Part shown: positions 45,303-57,208 of the stretch, piece after piece
Layout: each line of letters begins with the position of its first letter
Position numbering within the stretch: position 1 is the first letter of the stretch
NCBI GenBank assembly: GCA_039545355.1
Contig: BCJJ01000015.1
Span: forward strand, 620,001 to 684,000
Source of the DNA: Trichosporon coremiiforme
Taxonomy: Eukaryota > Basidiomycota > Tremellomycetes > Trichosporonales > Trichosporonaceae
DNA length: 64,000 nucleotides
Direction: 5' to 3'
Made by a program: the position numbers and the translations under genes
The notes under the pieces: model-generated
What the model saw: only the letters and a program-made list of their open reading frames with translations
What the model was told of the DNA's origin: nothing
The model's database searches: none

Positions 45303-48260
45303 TTGGCGGAACTGTTTGAAAGCTACGAGCGAAGCGCAGAAATCAGTGCGTAGCGCCCTTCGTGTCCTTCTGATGAGCCTAGTTCCACGGCTGAGCTGCT
45401 GAGACGATTCAGAACAGGGCGTCGTGCAGTGTGAATGAGATGTATCGAATCTGAGCTAGCGAGTTCCGAAGCGCTGAAGCAATACAACAAAGAGTTCATC
45501 CGAACGACCCAAGCGGCCGCCCAGCAGTTCTACGCTCGGCCCACGCTGGCACCCGCTGGCGGCCGCGTCCGAAACGCCGTCTGAGCTCAAGCACGCGCAT
45601 ACAACCATTGCTGCCAAGCACGCCTAGCCCGCCCCCGCCTTCCGCGGCGTTCTCGACGTCTGCTGTCTTCTCGTTGTCTTCGTGCGTCGCAGATCTCCAC
45701 AGCCACAGAACGTGTGCCCAACTTCGACCAACAGAAGCATGAGTGCGGCGCCGACCGCCACCCTTGGCCCTAGCGCACGGTCCGCTCGACCGGGCCTGTG
45801 GCACTGGTGGCGCCGGCGGCGGCGTCTGGTGTCAGCGAACCGGCGGTCAGAAGACGGCATGTAACGGTGCAACGGGGGTAAGTACCCGACCGTCTCTCTA
45901 CATTGTCATGGGGAAGTGCAAAAGTGCATCAGATTCGGGCCGTTAGACGCTGCCCAGCGGTGCCGCCGGAGTGGGTGACAGCCCCAGATCTCACCGTGCG
46001 CCTTCTGAGGGCGGGGATCTGGCAGAACACTGATGGTGGCGTTCTGCAGGGCGGCCGCCTTCACCGTTTCACAATTTCATGTTCTTCGTCGCGAACTGGC
46101 GCTCCTGCAGGCGCACATCCCGGTGGGGGATCGTGGAGGAGATGATACCCACCCACGCCGCACGCATGCCCGGACGGAGCAGGGCATCCCCGAGCGCCTC
46201 AGCTGATTCTGTGGGGGCGTGGGGGCGAGATGCTCCGCAAAACTTCCAAGGGTGGACGCGTGGACGCGTCGGGCCTATCCTTCAACAATGCACGCATGGG
46301 GTAATCAGGCGAATCTTGGCACGCCGTTGTTCTGTCGGAGTGCCGGCGACCGCCGAGCATGTGCGCTACAATCGTGCCGCACGAGGTCGGCAGGTTAGTG
46401 CCCGATCTTGATTGAGGCTTGCTGTTATCAAGAGTGCATGAATCGGCACGAAAGGGCTGGCAAGGTTCCCGGCTGAATAGACAGGTCACTAATCCAGCTA
46501 GAGGCTCCAGCCTCGTGGTCGTAGCCGCAGCAGCTCGGTCATGCCATATCGCTGTATCACAGGGTCCTTGGCTAGGCTGGGGAATGATTAGGCTTGATCA
46601 CGGCGCGTGAATACCGCACCACGCACACTAGCGCGCACTAGATCGCGCTAGAAGACGAACCCAAAGTTGGCAGAAGACCCGATATCCCCAAAAGTAATAG
46701 TCGCATTTGCGCTAACCATGCTAGCTCCCGACTGGACTGATTGGAATGCCGAGAAACAACTCATCTAGCGCTCCAATCTGCGCTTGCCACTGCCAAAGTC
46801 GGTTCGCTGCGTGCCTTTTGACCGTTGGCTCGCGATGGCGCTGCGCCAGTGTACACCAGGCCGGACAAGCGGGGGCGAGACCGTGTAGGCGTAGACGGAT
46901 CCAGGCTCCTCGGCAGCCATCATGATGAGTGATGGCCTAAGACGCCCAAGACGCCCAGGACGCCCAGTCGGCCCAGTTGCACCAGAGGCTTCCAACGGCG
47001 TCCAAAAAGTCTGCATGCTACATGAGCAGCCTGGGCAGGGTAAACCCAGCAATTAGAGGGGCACGCTAGGACCGAGACCAGTGTCTTACCCGTCTGCATT
47101 CAGCAGCGCGTGCCTGCAGCTAGCCGTGTTTGTCGGGAAGGATTGAAGGATGGAAGAGAAGAAAATCAATTCAGTGTGGCGTCGTCCTTTCGATCCTGCA
47201 ATCCTGCAGTTTCCTGGCAGCGTCCGGGAGAGCACCGTGCACTGCAGGACGGGGAGGTCTGTCCCTGCGACTACAGAATGCAGAACACAGGCGAGCATGC
47301 ACCACTCAGCCTGCGGCATTCCGCACGCGCTCACTGCATACCGCTGCATGACGGGCACCGCAGAACTGTAGGTCCGCAATTCGGCACCGTTGTACACATC
47401 CACAAAATGCAGACACCGGTCGGCGCTCGCAGGCACGCAGAGCACACAGAGGGCTGGAGTCGGATATCGCCATACCGCACCGTTGCGAGTGATCGCGGGG
47501 AGCTCCGGGCCGTGCCGAGCGACTGAGTACGAGATGTGACCGTAATGGTACACCATTCACTCATCTGCTAAGTTCTTGATCCTTGCCGTGCCGCGGACAC
47601 TTCGGCAGACGCGGCTGGACGCTAACAATCACTTTAATATACTGTGGCGCTTCCCTCCATTAACCCCATCAAGAGTGTCAGCCCGTCAAGGAAGTTGGCA
47701 GTATGCAATGTGCACATGCTGCATGTCTGTCGGCCAATTCATTCCTTCCTCTCGGCCGGCGTGGAGGGCGGACACTGCGCAGCGCGGGTCATCGACGGGA
47801 GAGGCGAACCCGGAGCCTGAGAACGCTGAGAATAGCTGCGCGGCAGCTTCTGCACTCGTATCCAGTCGCAACGGACAGATCGGGCACGATGCGTATCGTT
47901 GTCCGCCCGCGCCGAAAGCGACGCACGTCCCTCCTCATCGACGCCCTCCGCCACTGAAATATTGGGTGCACCTGCGTGCGCTAATCGAAAACTAAGCTCC
48001 GGCAACCCTCAGGCGTTCAGGTCATGTTCTCGCGATTGTCAAGGTCAAGGAATCGAGGACCCGAGTAGTCGCCTGGTAGGACCGCATTGCCCCAACACTC
48101 GCGCGCAGCTCAGCGTAGCGCGTAGCTTGTTACGTTTAAGAGCAGACTAATCGCAACCTGACGGAGGATAGTGCGCGGGTCTGCAGGCATTACTCAGGAA
48201 TTTGAACACCGACCAAGCCTGGCCAGGACGAACACAGGAGCGCTCACAGGGCTGTAGCCA

Positions 48261-48274
48261 GGGGGGGGGGGGGG
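48261..48274 (+). repeat. Homopolymer run of 14 G
   Basis: Fourteen consecutive G on the plus strand. Prone to sequencing and assembly length error. Confidence 0.95.
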
Positions 48275-50372
48275 TTACAACCCGGTGAGGGTGGGAGGTG
48301 TGGAAAGAACAGCGATGATGACGGTTACGTTACCAACGGCCGTTAGGTTTGAATTGCGATCGCTTTGCCCCTCATTCGCTGCGATCGATGTACGTACAGT
48401 GCTCTGCGGGAATCAGCTCGCAGCAAATCCCCATCCTGCACCGGACAGTGTCTGGAACAGGTAGGAACTGTTAGGAACTGGTAGCAGCAGCAGCGTAACC
48501 TGGTACTGGTAAATTGATGAAATGGATGGGTGAGACAACGAGGTCGGACGACCGGGGTTCTGGGACAAGCCTGGGACGGGCCAGCAGGGCTGACTGGTCT
48601 GGATGTACATCGGTGTCCGTCTGCTCCGCGCGTCCCGTGCGAGCTCGTCAGTTGTGCCGTGCTGAACCGCGTCACTCAATTGAAACGGAGCTGACACAAG
48701 GAGCATGAGCGCGTCCAACTGGTAGTGTCGGCTTGAGCTTTCCAGTGGCGCGGCGTCGTATCACGACATGGCGGATGTAGAACACGGGAGCGACTCGCTA
48801 TGTCGGTTCGAGGAGGCAAGTTTTATGGAGAAACCAAGAAGAAATCGGAGAATGTAACTCGAGTCCTGGTTCCACCAGTCCCTCGTGTCTGTCCCACTCT
48901 GGCCACTGTGCCGCGCGACGAGGGGACCATCAGGATTGTCAGGACGACCAGGACCGAGGTGCGAGAGTGGTCTTCGAAGAATGCTGGGCGGCAGGAACGG
49001 GGCTGGGAGCAGGATAAGTTTGTAACGAGCGCGGATGCATGATCCGCACATCTCGCAAAGACCAGATGCCTGCACCGCTGAAAACGCTGGGCTGTTGTTC
49101 TCTGCCGTGTCCGCGCCTCTATTGCATACCAGGCGATGACGTTACAAGATACCCAAGCTGCTTCACGCATTGCGCTATTGCGAAACTGCGCAACCCAAAG
49201 TCGGCCAAAAACGAGCGGCCACAATCCCGATGCAGGCTCTAGCAGCCGAGACGCATCGGGTCAAGAGACGCAAACATCAGGTAAGGAGCAAGGTTTGGGC
49301 GGATATACCGGCATGCGTGCAGATTGGAACGGGGACTTGAATCGCTGACGGCTCCTCCCCGTACGCCTCTAATGTGCGCAGAGGCAGCGGAAATGTGGGT
49401 CAGACAGCTGGGTAAAAGGCGGACTGACGTCGTTGGGTGCGGACGGTCAGGTAGCGAGACACAGGCGCACTCAGGCGACCAACTATGCTTACTTGCCGAC
49501 GACTAACCCATACCGGGCATATGGATCGGAATGATCAAGGACCACGATTGATTGCATTGGTGCGCACGCCCTCCCGCGCGGTGTGCCCGGCCCGCCCCTG
49601 GTAGTGGGCGGTTCGATTCTGCATTTCGTTGTGCGGCTACCTGTTGAGTGTCGATGTCACCGGCCCTAAGCTCCGGGCCTGCCATTTGACAGCACAGATG
49701 CTTCCTCTGCTCTTCCTTGGGCAGACGACCCTGTGCGCGATATGTCGATGTCCGAGCGGCGCTGGGCTGGGCGGCTCCGCGCGAAGAACATAAGCGCGAA
49801 CAAGGCACTGCCTGCGACCCCAATCTTACAAGACAAAGGTCCCAGGTCCTGAGCGCGTCCTGATGCTCCTGGCCGTCTAGGGTTACCCCAGCTTTCCCAG
49901 CCCATTCGGGACCTCGAGCCCTCCCCAGCACTCGCAGCGCAGCCCATCGCATCGCATGGCAGTCATGGTGACCAGGGCCAGGGACGGGCATCGAGACGAC
50001 GAGACAGCTGACCAGAGACCCGCCGAACCAAGCCACGGCCTTGAACCCTTAGCTCCTCTACCCTTGCCATCCCTAGCTCCTGGCTCCCGGCTCCTGGCTC
50101 CTTCCTAGCTCCTGAGGCTCCTGGCAGAATGATACCCGAGCCTTTGAGCCTTTCGAGCCCAGCCAGCCCACGCTGCATGTGCTGCGCCTGCACTGCCGGC
50201 GCTACGCTACCGAGCTACCGGCCATAGCCATGTTGCCTGTCTCCTTAGCTCCTAGATAGCCTAGATGCCGCAAAGACGACCCAGGACACAGGACCAGGTC
50301 GGCGTCATCGAGACCTGAGGGTAGAACCCCGAGCACCTGCAGCCTGTGGCCACCGACCCGGTCGTCGAGCGA

Positions 50373-50404
50373 TGTGTGTGTGTGTGCGCGCGCGCGCGCG
50401 CGCG
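50373..50404. repeat. Alternating TG then CG dinucleotide tract
   Basis: About six TG units pass directly into about ten CG units, giving ~32 bases of perfect purine-pyrimidine alternation, the classic Z-DNA-prone pattern. Confidence 0.9.
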
Positions 50405-51063
50405 ACAGCTCTGTCTCTCGCTCTGCCATGAAAAGCAGAGAAGGATATAGTCCAGAGCGGTTGTCGCATCGCAGTGCACAGGCCGTCGACTCTTATTTCA
50501 TCTCTTCGATTCTCCATCTCATCTCTAGTCTCTCCCTCCTCATGCTTCACCCCTTTTCATGACAGACAGGTACGCAGCCGGTCGATAGCTCCAAGCCGCC
50601 AGAACCCATCATCGCCTTGGCCTCCGCTCACCAGCTCTGCAGTCGTCGTCATCACAAGCCCGCCGCCTACTTCGACTTCTGTCACTCGACACTACGATCT
50701 TTAAACTCTGGACAGACCCTCTAGAAGCCAGGTCGCCCTCCATCGACTTTCACACTGGGCGCTTTCGAATATAGACTCACCACACTCCCTTCTCTCGCCT
50801 GCAAGTCGCCCCTACCTATCGAACTCATCCCTCATCTACTCAATATCCCGTTTCGATCTCCTCAACGTGACAGCGTCGTGTACCCCCTCTTCCCTGAGTA
50901 TTCGGACTGAGTAGTCAACCTTCTTGGCCGCAGGTCCTTAATACTCCCCGCCTGTCGCCCCCGCTCGTCACCGACTACCAACACAGATTATTCGATCGAG
51001 CTCCGACGCTTCCTCCCTCAGCGAGTCTCGGCCTCACATTCCTTACCCTCTCGGAGACAGCAC

Positions 51064-53260
51064 ATGCAGTTCGCTTTTGCTCCTCCCAAAATGGCGCCAA
51101 TCAACGTAAAGGTCAACTCGACCAAGTCGCACAACATGCACCAAACCTTCAAGTTCAACTCGATCCCCAAGACGATCAAGACCAACATCAAGAAGAAGGA
51201 CAGTATAAATACGGCTGTGGTCATGGGCCCGGACGGAATGCCGCACCACCGACCAGTCGTCTCTGTCTCCTCTACCACGCCGCGGTCACCGCCGATTACC
51301 GCCTCTCCGACAACCGCCAGCTTTGAGAAAGTCCTCGCCGAGTCCCGAGAAGAGAGAATGCGAAGAGTCTCCGGCAGCGGCAGCAGTGACGACCGGAGCT
51401 CCGGGAAGTCATTCCGTCTCGACACCATGGCCGCACGCCGACAACCGATCCGCGACTTCACCACTAGCATGCGACGAAAGGCTTCAGAAGCCCCGTCCGT
51501 CTCTGTCTCGCAGAGGAGCGACAGCATGAGCCTCGCGAGTGCTTCAGGCCCGATGTGCACATCGCCCATGGAAGCGTCCGACTTCGGAGAATGGATCTAC
51601 CCGACGTCGCCCTCGTTAGCCAAGACAGCCGGGACCTGGGGCTGGGGATCGTCGTCGCCCGTTTCGCCCACGAGCCCTGCGCAGAAACGGGCTCCGCCAG
51701 TATGTGTCGTTTCCCCGACGTCTCCCTTCCACAACCTGCGGGGGAGCACAGGCACTCTGGACGACATTGCCCCTTTCGCAGCGCCTTCTGGGCCGCCACC
51801 GGCAGCTTCTGACCTTCCGCAGCCGAAGAGTCCCAGGAGCCCTGTACTTGGTATCAGCCGCGTAGTTTCTGGCAGCAGCGCCAGCTCAACTCCCAGCGGT
51901 GCCAGCATGCCCCAGACCCCAACAGTTCCGGGATGGCACGACCTCGCCCGCCCAACCGGGGCCGTTGGGGCAAAGCGCGTGTTTTTCGACGGCAACGGAG
52001 AGGTGCGCTCAGTGTACAAGGTCGGATGGGAGAGCCCTGTGCTCGACCTGGAGGCCCGACTGCACGAGACCATGTACGACATTGCAGGCGGACGCCACAC
52101 TTTCATCGACCTTGACGAGAACAGCGACGCCCCCGCCACTGTGCTTGATGTGAGTATCAGTCTGTGCGGCAATGGTGCCCCATGCGCGGCCCACATCCGT
52201 CGACATGAACATTCCTACGCCATGTTGCGCATCGACACGAGCACCACCCTTGGAATGTCCTCGGCTAACAACCACAGCTTGGGACCGGCAGCGGTCTCTG
52301 GCCCATCTCGCAAGCGCTTGCATGGCCAAAAGCCCAGTTCGTCGCTGCCGACCTCGTTCCGTGCCATATCGACCTGCAGACGCTCGCCGCCGCGACGGCA
52401 TGCATCGACGACGGCACCTGGGAGAGCGTGGCAGATCGGATCGATTTCCAGCAATACAACTTGTGAGTGGCGCAACGAGCTCATGACTCCCCGGCTCCCT
52501 GCCGGCTAGCTGCTGTTCGGCCCGCCACGCTAATGTCGTGCCGTCTTCGGCGGCTCGCGGCAAGCCTAAGCCCTATAGGCACAGTAGCGCAATTCATTCA
52601 TTGCGTAGCAGTATGCTGACATACTCCAGCCTCAACGGTCTCCCCTACGACAGTGGCTCCTTTGACATGGTCCACCTGCGATTCGTCGGCCTCGGTGTCC
52701 CCGAGCACCAGTGGACTGCGCTCCTGGACGAGGCTGTCCGCGTGCTTCGCCCGGGTGGTGTCCTCGAGGTCGTCGAAATGTCAACTGAGCCCCCGACGAG
52801 CACGCCGGGCGCCGTCAAGGCTGCGTGGTCCTCGATGCTCCAATCCGACTACATTCATTCCAACCCCGTCTCTGTGCTCCAGAGCTACCTCCCTTCGACC
52901 CCACACCTCGTCAAGTCGACCCGGCCAGTTCTCAACGTCTCGTGGGACATAGAGTCGCCGAGCAACGCGCCCGGAGCGCTTGCCGACGCCTCTATGACGT
53001 GGATCCGGTCTGCGCTGGCGTACCGCGACGCCCGGCTAGGCATGGACGAGACTGGAGCTCGCGCCATCAAGGTCTTCGCCAAGGCTGCGCCGGGCAAGTG
53101 GATCAGCGTCCGTCCGCACGGCGAGCAGCCCGAGGAAGACGAGGAGCGGAGCCCGCGGACACCGGTCAACCTCGCCGCTTGGGTCGTCGTCAAGGAGAGT
53201 CGGACGATCGCCAAGGAGAAGCCGTTGATCACCTCACCACCGGCCACGGCTGCCATCTGA
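51064..53260 (+). CDS. SAM-dependent methyltransferase with long disordered N-terminus
   Basis: Exons 51064..52149, 52278..52462 and 52630..53260 give 633 residues; the introns are 128 and 167 nt. Residues 1-300 are Ser/Pro/Arg-rich and probably disordered. Methyltransferase signals follow: motif I across the first splice (VLD + LGTGSGLWPIS), an acidic post-I block (VAADLVP), FDMVHLRFVGLG and the LRPGGVLEVVE motif, which bind S-adenosylmethionine. The class resembles fungal TAM/UMTA-type methyltransferases; the substrate cannot be told. Later in-frame Met codons (51091, 51139, 51223) could also start translation. A TATAAAT inside the first exon, about 15 bases before Met54, is probably coincidence. 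The C-terminus has an extra ~60 residues with a Glu-rich patch. Confidence 0.85.
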
Positions 53261-55973
53261 AAGCCTAAACCAGCACCTCCAGCACGGCCTTTATCTTTTT
53301 CCACCATCATTTCGAAATCTTCAGCGCGCAAGGAGCAGCAGCGGAGGTGCCAGAGCGGAGAGGAGCGTAGAGCGCGCGCGCAAAAATAGAAATCTCAGCT
53401 ATCCCATTCATCTTGGTCACCAGTTATCTCTCCCTCGCCCAACCTTCTTTTCCACCCTCCCACATTCTCGTCATTGTGTTGTCTCATAGTTCAAATTCAT
53501 TGTAGTGTATTGTATCAGCATAGACTTCGCCCTCATCTATGACATCTAATCAATATGAAAAGATGGGTCTGGCCCACCCGTTGCCCGTCCCTCGCTCGTG
53601 CCTCTCGTACTCACGTCCCTCGTCGCAATGTGATAGACGGGCGACGTAATGGGCGGAAATAGTGGGCGAGATGACTGGTCGTGCAGCGAGCCATGGCGGG
53701 GTCTGAAACGGCTATTGGCAGGTGCAAGGCGTGTCAGGCATCAAGCAGGCATTGCAGGGCGTGGCAGGGCGTCGCAGACATGAAGAAGCTCATTACGTCC
53801 ATTAGTGGGCGGTCATTACCCCCGCTCTACTCGAACATGAGCGACCCCTGGCACTCGGGCATGCTGGCATGCATGCGTAGCTCTGGCATCCTGGCGTACC
53901 TGTTCCTGTTGTGCCTAGGGGTGAATGTGAGCGAATGCGAGCCTCAAGCTCAGCAGAATGGACGCCGTCCCGGGTGTTAAACTCAACAGCCGTGCCTTGA
54001 GCTGAGCTTGTTGCGCCTTGGCCAGTGCAGCAAGCCCTGAGCGAAACAATGCCAGCGAGCAGAGTGCCCAGCGAAGTTAGCCTCCAGGTTGGTCTGGTCG
54101 CCGTGGGCCAAGCCGAGAGATGAGTGAGCGCGCGGAGAAGAAGACTCTGCATCGCTTCTGGTCTGTAAGTGGGGAGACGAAGCTTGGGACGTGACGCTTC
54201 AAGGCGGTATGCTTGCGCGCGCCGAGCTTGATATCAATTCAACGTTTCATGGCCACAAGCTCACGGAGCGGTGCATCGGAACTCAACGCTGCGAGAGGCA
54301 CATGTGGCAGCGGGCAAGGAGCTCAAGCATATCGACGCGGCGGCCGCAGAGTCAGCGATGCACGAGCGGGGCTGTAAGATTGCCCCGCGCACTGCCTAGC
54401 AGTAATCGGAGCGACGTTGATTTCCACGGCCCCTTCGGATCTTTCGGCGAGAGAATGGCGAGCGGCCCATTTCGACCGCCATGCCATGTCCATGCAATGT
54501 CGGGCCGTTACGAACCATCTGTGCGTTCCACGCCATTGCATTCACGCCTTCACATTCAGAGATCTTCTGCGCCACTCGGCCAATGCTAGCCAGGCTCTGA
54601 TCGCACGACCGTTCTTACGTTCACACGACAGCGCCACTAGTCGCAGCCTCCGGATCTTCACCGATGTGCACCGAGGAGCATCGAGGAGCTCCGAGGAGCT
54701 CCGAGGTAGACTAGTAGAGATTCTGCGAAACAGGTATGCTCATGGGTTGAGAACGAGATGGACCGGGTATCGAGCTCGACTGGACCGGTCGCGGTTGGGA
54801 TGCTTGGCAGAACAGAGTGTCGGTTGGCGTCGGTCGCCAGCGCCACCGCCACGCCGGGCTTCGGTCTGACCGGATGTCCGCGACAGCTGACAGGATGAAT
54901 GTGTGGCGACCTGACACACCATTCCTCACTTCTCCTCCCCCACGCGCCCCACGCGTGCTTGAATACCACCTCGTACCTTCTCTCTGAAGTTCTGGATCCA
55001 GATACGCACACGCCGGAGGCACGTCGAGGCATGGCTTGCACAACGACGCCATCGTCGGTGTTGGGTCCCATTCTAGGGCTGTGGATACCAGAGAGAGGAA
55101 CGAGGCACGGAGGGATTTTCTGCGTAGGCACGAACCTAGGGTATCGTAGAATGATGTAAGCACTTCGTTCTGCACATCGCACACGCGTCTTGGCGTCGTG
55201 TGCGGTCGCTAGGTGCGTCAGTTCGTCGGCGTTGGCTGTCAGTTAACTGTGAGTTCGGCTTGGTCGTCATTCACCTCTCCTTGACTGAAGAAGAAAGGGT
55301 TGGTCAAAGGAAGAGGGCTGTCGCGAGTTGATAAATGAATGAGTCACGCGACGTCGCACGAGCAGGAGTGGATTCTGACAGAAGGGGTGTCTCGCTTGGC
55401 CCTTTCGGATTGGCGTTTCATGTTGCGAGCCAAGAAGTTTCGAGGTGGGCATCGGCATGAACATGACGGCCGAGACACCAAGTTGATGTTTGTGACCAGG
55501 TGCAGCATAGCCGCCTGATGTCTGTCCGACACGCCCAACGCGCGTCGGCGTCGGCGTCGCAATCTCCAAGCTGTATGAGTTGTGTCAAGTGAACAGCTGA
55601 GACGTGATACATCGGAAGGACCCACAGTCAGATACATGGCCATCGAGCGGACACTACTGGGACCGAAGGCCGCTGTACGTTATGCATGTCAGAGGAGTGG
55701 GTTGTGGGATGGTCCAGAGTCGCTACGGCCGCATTCTGGGGTGATCCTTTCCCTGGTCGGCCAAGGGGCGGCGAGTCACCGAATCTCCAACTACGGCAGA
55801 GAGACAGGTACGAAGATACGAAGCGATCTCGATGGACGGTGCAGTCAGGACAGAAGGTGTGCAGAGCGGCCAGGAGGGCCGGGACGTCGCCTCATCGTCG
55901 CCTCGACGTCACTCGGCGTCGCAAGTCGGTCCGCATGTTGAGCGCTGACCCCTGAGTTCGGTGACTTGGGGAT
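53261..55973. other. Gene-poor region, no gene seen
   Basis: Starts with the 3' UTR of the methyltransferase (AT-rich near 53430-53570). Short frames on both strands lack coding features. No RNA gene or mobile element recognised. Confidence 0.45.
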
Positions 55974-56441
55974 CTACGGACCCCCGTTGGCTACTGCTCT
56001 GAATCGCACCGCCAGTTGAAGAGACGCCAGATTCGCAAGTGCGCACTGAAGCCCGAGATGAGCTCCTGGGGCTCGACGGAGACCTCCTCCAGATTCGACA
56101 TCTTCCACGGACGCACGGAGCGGAGCGCCCTTCACAACTCGCCATGCTTGCCTGAGAAGATGGCGTTCGAGTGTCCCCCCCTTACTGGCCACTTCGGTGT
56201 CGGCACTAGGCGTCTTCACTGCATCCTCTTCGTCGTCGCTGAGCGTGTACTGGCCGGGAGTCAACGACCTGTCATGGGGCACCTCCACGTCACTCTCGCG
56301 GATCGACCTCTCGTTCAGTCCAATATCGAGCCAGATCGTCGGAATGCGAGCGCTGTCATCCTCCGGTTCGGCGCTGTACACCTTCTCGAGGTTGACGCCG
56401 ACGAACGGGCGCGGAGAGTTAGCCTCAACGTCGGGGAGGTG
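55974..56441 (-). CDS. Unrecognised coding segment A (divergent pair)
   Basis: An open frame of 155 codons after a candidate acceptor (GTCTAG just upstream). The first ~85 residues read as genuine protein: PFVGVNLEKVYSAEPEDD, then PTIWLDIGLNERSIRESDVE and VPHDRSLTPGQYTLSDDEED. The rest is less convincing, so another intron may follow. The block around PTIWLD...EVPHDR matches, with identical spacing, a block in the plus-strand segment at 56837-57208. I cannot name a family. The 5' exon was not found. Alternatives are a pseudogene or a fragment of an old duplication. Confidence 0.4.
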   Translation of the reverse strand, partial: HLPDVEANSPRPFVGVNLEKVYSAEPEDDSARIPTIWLDIGLNERSIRESDVEVPHDRSLTPGQYTLSDDEEDAVKTPSADTEVASKGGTLERHLLRQAWRVVKGAPLRASVEDVESGGGLRRAPGAHLGLQCALANLASLQLAVRFRAVANGGP

Positions 56442-56836
56442 CTAGACGCGAGTAGTGGGCAGGCGTTGATATATGAACTCATGCCTATGACCATACCGAT
56501 GCGTGGATTGACTAGCGCGGCTCTCTTCTGGCCAAGTCATAGGGGAGCACAGGAGACGAGTACCGAATGGCGGGCTTGTCCATCAGTTCATCGGTAGGCT
56601 GCGTCTGCGTAAGTAGTGCGAATCGCTAGGGCGTCGCTCGTCGCTCTTCCCTTCAACAGACCAACCACCAACGTGTGCAGTAGTATCTTCACCGACTGCA
56701 GCACCTCCAGTACATGCGGTCTAGGGGGATGTACATCGAAAGCACCACTGGATGGCTCCAAAGTCACAGACGGAATGATCGACTGGTCTCTGGATCTCAT
56801 GAGTGACAGTGCAGCAGTCCTCCTGCTGACGGGCAG

Positions 56837-57208
56837 GCTCTCGAAGAGCTTAAGATCCATTTTCCTCCCAAAGAGGTTAAGAGGTTCGTTACTGAAGAGG
56901 TCCGCATTGAGGTGCGCGAGTTCGTTCGGAACCTACTCAACTGGCAGTGGTCCCTGGGCACTCACAGCAGGGACGAGCCTCCGCCTCGGGAATGGATCGG
57001 CGAGCACCTCTGGTTCGATCGATACATTGCCGACCTCGAGGACATTCTTCCGCGCGCTTGCACCGGCGTCGACACTGATTGCGTGTGGGGAGACAGAGGC
57101 AAGCGTCCACCGACTGTCTGGATCGATTACGCTGGGCGAGAGGTTGATGCTCCCAAGCAGCACCGCGAGTTGCCTCACGATAGACCCTGGGGCCTGGTGT
57201 CGATCTAG
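56837..57208 (+). CDS. Unrecognised coding segment B (divergent pair)
   Basis: An open frame after the acceptor CTGACGGGCAG, ending at TAG 57206-57208. It reads FPPKEVKRFVTEEVRIEVRE, then NWQWSLGTHSRDEPPPREWI, then RPPTVWIDYAGREVDAPKQH and ELPHDRPWGLVSI. Codon use is normal for the window. The preceding exon was not found. Further plus-strand pieces downstream may be additional exons if the stop is skipped by splicing (57256-57340, GMNDKLREADRPGS; 57487-57585, KLSRLLNEIVDDAFTEWWAE). The minus strand over the same DNA also has protein-like frames with a plausible 33-nt intron near 56933-56965, so the strand is not certain. Confidence 0.4.
   Translation, partial: ALEELKIHFPPKEVKRFVTEEVRIEVREFVRNLLNWQWSLGTHSRDEPPPREWIGEHLWFDRYIADLEDILPRACTGVDTDCVWGDRGKRPPTVWIDYAGREVDAPKQHRELPHDRPWGLVSI

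Larger units (their letters stand above)
44362..51063. other. 6.7-kb gene-poor region
   Basis: Both strands contain only short, low-quality frames. The best are a 156-codon minus-strand frame at 47086-47556 and a 102-codon one at 45496-45804; neither has a recognisable motif or splice sites. Repeats: a 24-bp tandem duplication, a 14-G run, a GT/GC tract and degenerate CTCCTGGCT units near 50060-50130. The right-hand ~550 bases (about 50500-51063) are pyrimidine-rich leader of the methyltransferase gene. I see no RNA gene or transposon ends. Confidence 0.4.

Noticed and set aside
47086..47556. 156-codon minus-strand frame
   Set aside because: Begins with ATG but has Cys-rich, unstructured composition, no splice context, no motif and no promoter element. 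Kept only as a note within the gene-poor region.
49600..49630. GCGGTTCGATTCTGC resembling a tRNA T arm
   Set aside because: The stem does not pair and no cloverleaf can be drawn.
51204..51210. TATAAAT within the methyltransferase first exon
   Set aside because: It encodes Ser-Ile-Asn-Thr in a frame that is protein-like on both sides. The distance to the next Met is too short for a normal promoter, so it is probably coincidence.
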